Positions 55,984 through 64,000 of a stretch of DNA of 64,000 nucleotides are shown here, piece by piece. Source of the DNA: Hydrangea macrophylla. Lineage: Eukaryota; Streptophyta; Magnoliopsida; Cornales; Hydrangeaceae. Position 1 is the stretch's first letter; the number at the start of each line of letters is the position of its first letter. The position numbers and the translations under genes were made by a program. The stretch is taken from the NCBI GenBank assembly GCA_033977485.1, contig CM066989.1, positions 99,405,887 to 99,469,886 on the forward strand, written 5' to 3'. The notes below the pieces were generated by a model, which was not told where the DNA came from, did no database searches, and saw nothing but the letters and a program-made list of their open reading frames with translations.

Positions 55984-58855
55984 TGTCACGCCCCGACGTA
56001 GCATAAATAAGGAAAGCGTTTAATTTCCTTTATGGACCCGTAGGTCGTGACAGTTTGAAGGATCGATTCCGTCCCAAACGTCAACAACAAAAAAAAATAA
56101 TAATCAGAGCAGAGCAATCAAGGCTTACAATGTTTCTCTAACTTAATAGTTATTACAACACAGGGTCTCTAGAGGCACAAACCGCCTTAAATCAAAACAA
56201 TACCTTAACATCTATTACAATCATCCTTATTACAAAACCGTTCATAAATTAAAATATAGGAATATGATAACAGTTTTATCTTCCAAAAGCAGCCGTTCTC
56301 AATTTGCATAATCATAGGGCCTAGCATAGTTATAACCTGAAAAGCCTGAGCACGAATGTCCAGGGCGCATCGACGCCGTCAGCTTCAAGAAGCTGGTGAG
56401 TGTTAAAAACATAACTTTGAATATAAAACATACTCATTTACCATTTTCCAATTCTCATTTAATTCAACAAGTTTACATTAAAGTAAAGAGTTCATTTTAG
56501 AAAACAACCACGATATCATTGGAAAGCTATGATTCACATACATGTGACCGTGTATGAAAACAATGCACCATCTCATCTTACCGACTCTTTTCTCTCGACA
56601 AACACAACAACCAACTCTCTCACACCAGTATCCTTGTAATACTCCGATAGCCACACTTTAGCACAGGGGTGCCAGGGAATGTCCAGTTTACCTCACACTT
56701 TGGTCCGGGGTACTAGGGAGTGTCCAATGCCTCACACTTTAGTACCTAATCCGCCTCGCAAATACCGGAGGTAACCTCATGCAGTATCCAGACTCGGGTA
56801 CCAGGGAGTGTCCGTAGGCCACACTTTAGCACTGCCATGGGTGCCATGGAATGTCCAAATTCGACGTCACACACTTTAACGCTACCATGGGCATCAGGGA
56901 GTGTCCAGTTTTGCCACCGTCGCATTACAAAGATACTCTAGCCGCAATCTCAAACCACAACACACTTTGGTACACAATTACCAGGGAGTGTCCACAACAC
57001 AATCTCAACCACACACTCTATACCATATTGACCATTACTCTTTTCCGTACTGACTACTACTCCCATACATGCCCAACTGACTCCATGTGAATGTCATGTA
57101 ACAATCCACAGAATATATGTAGTGCTAGGAATAACAACAATGTATGCTTGAAAAGAATTGAATTCATAATCTTTCCTTAATGACCAATCATACCTAAAAC
57201 GTAATCTGTTTAAACATTTTTCGCAAAACAGAGCCTTAAGGTTCATAGTACATCACCCAAACAATTCCTTAACATAAAATAAGCCAAATCTAAAAACTGT
57301 CAGAAGTCGTGCGCGCAGGCCCTCGCGCGACATGCCCATTTTTCGTTTTCTTTTATAAAACTTTCCAAACTGCCAGAACACAAGAAGATCGCGCGCAAGT
57401 GCCGCTCACGAGGTCTGATCGCGCGATCTGCCTATTTTCAATTTTTATTTATAAACTTTTCTTATTGTCAAAATACACACATCTCGCGCGCGCGATCGCG
57501 CGTGCGAGGTTGTGCAGTAACTTCGTCTTCTTCATCAGAACTCCCCTGTTTCAGTTTTAAATACCCATTTTGCAATCCGGATTAAAACTTGGCATGTAAT
57601 ATATGGATTTCTTCATTTTTTGACGAGCATTATGAATCTATGATCAATTTTACTTGAATCGATCAGTAGCTCTCGGATTTTGCAAAAAACCGAGAGTTGA
57701 CAGAAATTTCGTTTTTAATATACGTCGCAATGGAAACGAATTAGTCTCTAATATTACAACCATACGCTCTACGTACTATAATCTTTCAAAATCATCTTTC
57801 AAAACGAATTTGGTTAAGTTTAGGAAAACTCATGTTTTTCAAACTCAAGATCCCATGGAGGAATTATCAATGGTGGCTTATCAATACCTATACACAATCA
57901 GTAACCAAGCATGAAATTACATTTGGAGTGAGTTTAAAATACTTACAGATTTGATAAGGAGTAGAGAATTGTTGAGAAAGAATCCAATTAGAAATTCCAA
58001 ATGCAAGCTTGGCTATAGTGGAGTTTTTTTCTCTCTCTAGAATAATTCTGCAAATTTCTCTCTCTGGACTCTCTCTAATTCTTAATTCTCTCTGTATTTT
58101 AGTTCTCCAGAGTGTGCCAAATGAATGACCAAATTGTGTATATATATAGAATGTTAACTAACACTACTTGGAGCCCAAGCTCCTTCACAATTACTCTACT
58201 AATTGAATTTGTTTTTCAAATTATTAAACACACAATATATAGGTATACATACATGTATATACACAATACACGGATCATAAGAGCTCCATAGTTGCCCAAG
58301 AGCCAAACATAGATGTATAGGGGGCAAGAGCTAGAAGTGTTTGGGAAATTAGCTTATGACCTTAGGATTAAGCACACACCAAAAGCATTCCTAAACAAAA
58401 CATACCCAATCGTTAGTTGCCATAAATGGAAAAGTATGTGTCACATCTTGATTGGTGGAGTTTCCCAAACTGTGGGAGATCAACGCGGCGCGGACAGTTT
58501 TGAACAGAAATTGGTATTTTCGGGGCGCGGTGTTCACCACAAAAATACAGAAAATTCATTTTAACGTGGGAAATGATTTTTTTGGTTTTATAAAAATACT
58601 GATTGAGTCAAAAGCAAACATTTCCACCGCTTTGAAATACAATTTTAAAATCCAACACAGGTATTGCTAAATTTTATAAAATCGCAGTTTGACCCCAAAA
58701 GAATTTCGATATGAATTAATACAAGTAACAAGGTTTTAAAACATGAAGATTATAAATTAAAATGAAATCAGCAATACAGATTAAATATGGGAATACAAAG
58801 CGAATTTAAATACAGCAAATGCAAATTAAAATTAAATGAAATGCAGGTTGTTACA
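55984..58855 (-). mobile_element. Solo LTR, Tekay-like, inside the element 1 PMD gene
   Basis: On the + strand the ends are TGTCACGCCCCGAC and GGTTGTTACA. On the - strand it starts TGTAACAACC and ends GGGGCGTGACA, as in large LTRs of the Tekay/Del chromovirus group. The flanks are ATAGA (55979-55983) and ACAGA (58856-58860), a 4/5 target duplication. There are no internal genes. A TATATATA box near 58140 on the - strand is followed by a GAGAGAG leader. It is 2.87 kb. Confidence 0.83.
56630..57000. repeat. CACACTTTAG / CAGGGAGTGTCC repeats in the solo LTR
   Basis: At least six irregular units (45-70 bp) each combine CACACTTTAGYAC, a short spacer and CAGGGAGTGTCC. The two halves are partly complementary (CACACT against AGTGTCC). 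Confidence 0.7.
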
Positions 58856-59493
58856 ACAGATATCTAAGACAGTTGGACCTATGGGACCAAATCGAAGTTG
58901 GAAATGATTAAAGATAGGGTTCCAGAAGCCTTAAACTCCAGCAAGTAGATTAGGACTGGCTTCGATAGGATATTTTGAGAGGTTAACAGCATGATAGATT
59001 TTTGTTGCAATCAGAGCCTCTCTCTCTTCTTGTCTAAAATTCTTTCTACCCATTCTGGCCACTCTTTCCCAGGCTTAGGCCAATGTCGAAATTTTAATTC
59101 ACTCCTGGGAATAGGAATTTCCTGTGGATATGCTAGGTGTTGTTGTCCTAATCTAGGGTAATAGACATGAAGTTTGAGATTAGGAGTACTTAGGCAGGGA
59201 CCAACGGCAATGGAAGATTCATGGTTGGGAAAGGTTACAGGGACAAGGATTTCATTGATTAGTAAGGTTTCTTGCCCATTCGAATACTGTTCTTGTTCAT
59301 CCTGGATGATTTTTTCGAAATCATCATAGACTTTCTGAAGTTGAGTATTGTCTCTAGATGTAGCCATTTTTTGGAAACAAGATAACCAGAATAGAATGAG
59401 AGTGATTGCGAAGAGGATAGAATGCAAAGGAGATAGATGGCAAAAGAAGAGTTTGCAGAAGTTAGAAGGATTTTTTCATCTTTATCCCTTATC

Positions 59494-59501
59494 TATTTAT
59501 A
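59494..59501 (-). promoter_or_regulatory. TATA box of element 1 antisense PMD gene
   Basis: TATAAATA on the - strand, 127 bp before the ATG at 59367. The spacing fits an ordinary plant RNA polymerase II promoter. Confidence 0.6.
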
Positions 59502-59834
59502 GCCTTTGGTATCGTTTGGGGAGAAACGCATTTATTCAAAAAATAGTCGTTAGGGTTGGTTACTCATTTAGCCGTTATTTCAAAAATAAATACATTCTAG
59601 TATAGAATGAACCATTTCAATTTGGTTAAAACGTTCATGAATTTTTATAATTCATTGAACTTAATGTTATTACAATTACAATTACAATTACAATTACAGA
59701 CATAATTGATAATAATGTGGAAACCCATAAGTTACAAGATTGTGGAAAATGTTCCAATAGTAAGTAAAATATTCTGCTTCTATTTCTATCTTGAGACTTA
59801 AATTTCTAGCTTGCAATGCCAATCTATCTTCGCT
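59502..59834. other. Intergenic stretch between antisense genes of element 1
   Basis: It contains an (ATTACA)n microsatellite at about 59669-59698 and otherwise AT-rich sequence. No gene is seen. Confidence 0.5.
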
Positions 59835-61186
59835 TTAAAGGAAGAAATAAACATCCTTGAGTTGTTCTTCATACTGATTTAGCCGAGAATTGATGTTGGC
59901 CAAGGCTTTGCGAAGACTTCGAAACTCCTTGGCTAATGGAGTTTTACCTCAAAAGGATATGCCAGCAGCTTTGGCTTCATCTTTGAGATATGCAATTCGA
60001 TCTTCGAGGTTAGGCTTTGAATAATAGGAAGAATCATTCTCTTCATCAGAACTTCCACACCCATAGATATATTTGTCTTTAAACTTTGATACTTCATCAA
60101 GGAGAGCAATGGGACCTTCCTTGAAGCTGTCATACAGGTCTGTCAAGTAATTCAAGTGTGTAACACTTTCTTGATGATGAGAATACCACCTTACATGAGT
60201 AGGTAAGGTTCGAAGGGTGAAATCAAGTTGGGTTCGAACAAGTGTTGAAATGTCCCATTCATGACATAAGATGTGACAACTCCACTCAAAATTGATTCGA
60301 GCCTTTGATTCTTGCAAAATGGATAATGGGAGGTGTGAGAAAGCTACTAGAAGTATCTGAGCTTGAATAACTAAGCATGAGGAAGGTGATAAAATAGGGG
60401 GGATATATTCGAACGTAGAACCAGTCCTGCACAATTGGTCTAATTTTAAGAAAGGATCATTCATGTCCTCGAATGGGTCAACTACTTGCACTTTTGTGTC
60501 AGGAAAGCCCAATATTAAGTAGTGAAGGAGAAGCACTCTTTCTTTGTAATCTTTTTCAAAAAGTTTACATTTGGATAAAAACGCTAAGGAATAATACTCA
60601 TTGGAAAATTTTTCATCAGTTGCCCTTATATATGTGTGAATGCGAGGCCTCCCTTGCGGAGTTAAGACATTACCTTTTTGAAATCTTTCATTAGGAGGAC
60701 TGGTAGAAGAGATCAGCCAAGCATTCAACAAGTTTTGTTCTCGAGATAAGCGATTCGAGAAAGGATAATATGGTTTTATTATTCTACTTCGAATGATTCC
60801 TTCAGTCTTTGGATATTCGAAGTTTGGATGAATAACTGAAGGTGCGGTAGTTGGTTTCAAGGTTCATGCCTTTGTAATATCCTACACCTTCACCATGGGA
60901 AATGGGTTGTTCCAAGCGGGAGGAAATGTTTGAGAGTTTTAGATTGATTTCAAAGGGTTCGAAGATGAAGTTTACCCTGATGAAGATGCACTTGGTCGAT
61001 TTAACATGTTGTGCCATTTTTCCCACTTGGAATATGTGAATGGGTCAAGAGGAATCTCGGGAGGATCCCAATTGTTCGATGAGGAATTTCAGGACGTTTA
61101 GATGACCACGTCACTTCTTCCAAAAGATCTAAAGGGAAGTGATCACTAGTATCGAACGAAGATTGAGAAGAAGACATGATTAACAT
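59835..61186 (-). pseudogene. Antisense gene of element 1 of unrecognised family
   Basis: The candidate ATG is at 61186 (MSSSQSSFD). The N-terminal part changes frame near 61080 and has a TAA near 60965. The main frame (60860-59949, 303 codons) has HTYIRATDEKFSNEYYSLAF, a Leu/Ser-rich middle, an acidic patch (GCGSSDEENDSSYY) and a helical end. It closes with a TGA, and the same phase continues to TAA at 59835-59837 through ANINSRLNQYEEQL. I do not recognise the family. It is oriented like the PMD gene next to it. Confidence 0.55.
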
Positions 61187-61206
61187 AATAGATTCGAAGT
61201 AACAAG

Positions 61207-62550
61207 TGATCGGGAGAGAACAAATCCTAATTATACGCCTTAACGCGCGTTTATTAGTACCTTTTTATCCTGTTTTTGTATGTTTTTACTTTATTTTCCA
61301 TTTTCTAACAGGATTTGGAAGAAATCAAGTATACCAGGCTAAACAGGGTGAAAAAGCACAAAGAAAGAAGCTGAAAAAAGACAATCGCGCGCTCGATCCG
61401 CTCGCGCGAAGATCCAGAAATAGCTCGCGCGATCCACGCGCGCGAGGTCCCAATTACGCGCTCGCGCGGCCCGCGCGTGCGACCTGTGTAAAAATCAAAT
61501 ACGTGTATTTCAGTGTACTGAAGACTCCTATCCAAACGAAACTGCCTAATTGCGTCTAGACTGTAAAATATAGCAGTTCTAGTGCAATTCAGGTTAGGAA
61601 AGCTTCCAAAACTTGCCTAAAATCTATATATACCCTATTTTACTTCAATTAAAGGGTTAGACATTATTATACACATATACATACAGCCATATGCACTGAA
61701 AATTCCCGCCATAAAAGAGGGAAAAGTAAGGAGAAGAAGAAGAAGACCAAGGATTCCCATGGCCTCCTCCATCAACCTCTTGCCGTTCATCAATTCTATG
61801 GCCAACTAAACCTAGATCTAGGGTTTCAATGAAACCCTAGCCAAGTAATAGGGTTTTATTTATGTTTTTCTTTTAGTTTGATTATGTATGGATGACAGTT
61901 ACATGTTTCGAGAATTTTTATAAATAAATCGAACTTCTATTGATTAAATCGTTACTTTCAAAATCTATTCTTATCTTAGATCTATTTTGACTGTGATGTG
62001 CTCAATGATCTATATTTGTTGTGCTTGTATGGATTATTTACATGTAATGGTGCTTTATTGAATTGTGCTATCAAGTATCCGAATAGTCTATGCCTAGGTT
62101 AGACGAATTATGTCACAACCCTAGTTTAGTGTGGGATAATTCGTGCTAACTGAAGATGGATTATGTTGGTGCTTGAACCATAGTTATTTTCTTGACGGAG
62201 GAATTAGGCTTGTAGCTACAATTCCCCATTATCATCCAACTTAATAATCTAATTGAATGCATAAATATTCCTATTATGAAGCTAGTGGTGGATTTGCAAT
62301 CCTAGGTTCCTTTAAACATATTTATAAAAACACTTTTAAATTGCTTTCATAATTTAGATTTAATTTCATTAGTTTCATTAATTTAATTAAAATTCAAATC
62401 AAAATCTCGTTTTTCATAATTAATTGGATTTAGGTTTTAAAATTAAGAGTCGTAGTAATTCAATCTCTGTGGGTTCGACCTTTGCTTTCACTACTACAAA
62501 TCCTTAGAAAAGTAAAGTACACTTTTTACATCTTGATTTTGACAACATCA
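61207..62550 (+). mobile_element. 5' LTR of the Athila-like element
   Basis: It starts TGATCGGGAG and ends GACAACATCA. A TATA-like stretch is near 61625. A GC-rich block (61385-61490) with many TCGCGCGA-type motifs lies upstream of it. It matches the inverted copy at 461-1796. Confidence 0.92.
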
Positions 62551-62555
62551 ATTTT

Positions 62556-62574
62556 TGGCGTCGTCGCCGGGGAT
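62556..62574 (+). other. Primer-binding site of the Athila-like element
   Basis: TGGCGTCGTCGCCGGGGAT lies five bases after the LTR. It is close to the TGGCGCCGTTGCCGGGGAT site I associate with Athila elements. Confidence 0.78.
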
Positions 62575-63054
62575 TGCAAATTACTACCTTTAGTTTTAGA
62601 ATCTTAGTTTAGTTAATTCGTAAATATTAGATTAGGTTTTCTTTTTCTTATTTTTCGTTTTATTTTGAGTCACTAACTTTTCTTTTTATTTTGTAGTTTC
62701 TCGAGTCATCAAATTCTAACGTTTCTGGGAGGAATAGCTTAGCACATCAAAGGAGCTTACGCGAAAAAATATAAATAACATAAAAATTTCAAGTAAATTT
62801 CTTCTTGTGAAACTCGCTTTAAACCACTGTAAGTCAGGGCGCCGTGACGCACTATTTGCATTAGTTTAGGGCGAATTGCACTGCATTAGCTAGGAAACCC
62901 GGGGCGCTGGGCTTTGACGTGGTCACTGCATTACAGGATAATTCACATGCATCACAGTAGTTGAGTGCTTGTTATCTTAGTTGCGTGATTGCTATTTGTT
63001 TTTTTATTTATTATTTGAGTCAGTTTTTGTTTTTAGTTTATTTTCTTTTAGTTT
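62575..63054. other. Leader before Athila-like gag
   Basis: AT-rich with no open frame of note. Confidence 0.5.
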
Positions 63055-64000
63055 ATGTTTGGAACATGCTCAAGTAAACCGGAATTAAAACCTTTCGATC
63101 TTGAACTTGAACGTACTTTAAGAGTTAGTAAGTCCGTAACCCAAGCTTCTACAGCTAGGTTGCAAGACGACGAATCAACGCTGATTCCGTCGTCGTTGTT
63201 TGAGGCCAAAATTCAAAGTACCCTTAAACGGTTAAGGAGAACTCAAACTTTTAAAATCGAACCGATTAAAATAGCTGACGGAAACAACGGAAATAATATG
63301 AATAATTTTAATATACCGCCACCTCCTCCACTTAAAGATTACTTTATTCTTACGACTTACACGCCACAAACATGTATCGACTTACCGGAGGCGATGACAT
63401 CTCACTTTGAGATAAAGTCGTCTACCATCTCGCTACTTCCGTCTTTCCATGGCCGTCTAAATGAAGATCCATATCAACACTTAGGAGATTTTTAGGATAT
63501 ATGCTCTACTTTGAAAATTCAAAACTTAAATGATGATGAATTAAAATTGCGGCTCTTTTCATTCTCCTTAAAGGATAAAGCGAAGTATTGGCTTCAATCA
63601 CTTGAGCCAAGCATGATTAAAACTTGGGAAGATTACACAACGCATTTTTACAAAAGTTTTTCCCAATAACAAGAACTAATCAGATAAGAAAATCTATAAC
63701 TAATTTATTGATGCAAGATGGGGAAACACTTTATGACACATGGGAGAAATTTAAAGAATTATTACGTTCCTCTCCACATCATCAGGTTCCTAAGTGGCAG
63801 TTGGTACAGGTCTTTTACGAGGGACTTATTCCCTCAGTCCGTAATACCGTCGATGTCGTTTGTATGGGTACCTTCCTACACAAAAGCGCCGATGAGGCCT
63901 GGAAAATTTTTGAAACGTTAAGCGAGAACTCGATGCATCAGGCTGTGTCGGTACGTTCTGAGGGGTATCATCTGCAACCCAAACGTGAGGTAAAGTTTGA
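63055..64000 (+). pseudogene. Athila-like gag, broken and truncated by the window edge
   Basis: ATG at 63055 opens 146 codons to a TAG at 63493-63495. The same phase continues with DICSTLKIQNLNDDELKLRL and KAKYWLQSLEP, the Athila gag core, to about 63665. There a one-base shift in a T-rich stretch leads to a frame with DTWEKFKELLRSSPHHQ and FYEGLIPSVR, the next Athila gag motifs. It continues past 64000. Confidence 0.83.

Larger units (their letters stand above)
54091..59367 (-). pseudogene. Antisense plant-mobile-domain gene of element 1, split by a solo LTR
   Basis: ATG at 59367 (MATSRDNTQ), about 130 bp after a TATAAATA box. The first part (59367-58860) ends with FRFGPIGPTVLDI, the PMD core. 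The LTR at 55984-58855 interrupts it, and the frame resumes in phase at 55978 with LLGFLSHGE. The 55933-55322 frame has YWLSKHLFCTS and VAGRRLALAPFVLRSLYRAF, classic PMD motifs. A frameshift at about 55325 leads to YIPNQFLRQFGLTQ (55131-55337), shared with the element 3 gene. A helical coiled-coil end (54483-54091) follows. Stops occur at a few sites (for example one TAA near 58930). It is antisense to pol. The function is unknown. Confidence 0.8.
3725..61206 (+). mobile_element. Element 1: old Tat-like Ty3/Gypsy element, host of the nest
   Basis: Order on the + strand: probable left LTR, PBS-like site, gag (4489-5935, continuing at 48060), protease, reverse transcriptase, two RNase H domains and integrase (to 53802), then antisense genes (53803-61186). 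The dual RNase H and the antisense genes point to the Tat lineage. The gag frame is cut by element 2, whose ATAGG duplication brackets the break. The 3' LTR is not seen. It should lie beyond the Athila-like insertion that starts at 61207, so the right limit given here is not the true end. The left limit is approximate. Stops and frameshifts run through gag and pol, so the element is not autonomous. Confidence 0.8.
61207..64000 (+). mobile_element. Athila-like element, 5' part (continues past the window)
   Basis: LTR 61207-62550, PBS 62556-62574, leader, then gag from 63055. The left flank ACAAG (61202-61206) should be the target duplication, but the right end is outside the window. It inserted in the 3' region of element 1. 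The family is the same as the solo LTR at 461-1796. Confidence 0.88.

Noticed and set aside
1..64000. tRNA, rRNA or snoRNA genes
   Set aside because: No cloverleaf-like box A/B pairs or rRNA core strings noticed by eye. A covariance-model scan was not possible.

Overview
This window is plant nuclear DNA, most likely from a eudicot with a large repeat-rich genome. It holds no intact host gene. The evidence is full-length Ty3/Gypsy elements of the Tat and Athila kinds, a CACTA transposon carrying spliced fragments of plant genes, a Helitron-like insert, and plant-type introns and TATA boxes. The species cannot be named from the sequence. All family names come from motif recognition by eye, with no database search.

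The core is a nest of five insertions. Element 1 (+ strand, Tat-like, old and broken) has its left LTR and gag at about 3.7-5.9 kb, its pol at 48.1-53.8 kb, and antisense genes up to 61.2 kb. Element 2 (- strand, Tat-like, 5936-48054, target duplication ATAGG) sits in the gag of element 1. Element 3 (+ strand, Ogre/Tat-like with 3-kb LTRs, 12312-41685, target duplication CACGG) sits in the 3' region of element 2. A 7.7-kb CACTA element (17727-25413, target duplication TGG) sits in the gag of element 3. A 0.8-kb Helitron candidate (21877-22654) sits in the CACTA element. Two more insertions lie in element 1: a Tekay-like solo LTR (55984-58855) inside its antisense gene, and an Athila-like element starting at 61207 and running off the window. 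A solo LTR of that Athila family, inverted, lies at 461-1796 with target duplication GAGAC.

The most notable theme is that all three nested Tat elements carry gene units on the strand opposite to gag-pol, between pol and the 3' LTR. Element 3 has an intron-containing plant-mobile-domain (PMD) gene and a second PMD/DUF7745-like gene. Element 1 has a PMD gene and an unrecognised gene. Element 2 has two tandem copies of a promoter-gene-3'-end cassette of the 'putative gypsy type transposon' (PF04195-like) kind. In element 3 the LTR promoter and both antisense genes share upstream clusters of one GC-rich palindrome.

The CACTA element is a Pack-type, transposase-less copy. It carries exons, with their introns, resembling a long-chain acyl-CoA synthetase, an MTP-type metal transporter and a CTF4/WDHD1-like protein. 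Nearly every coding region is broken, mainly by TAG and TGA stops and by frameshifts. The integrase of element 3 and that of element 2 are the best-preserved open frames.
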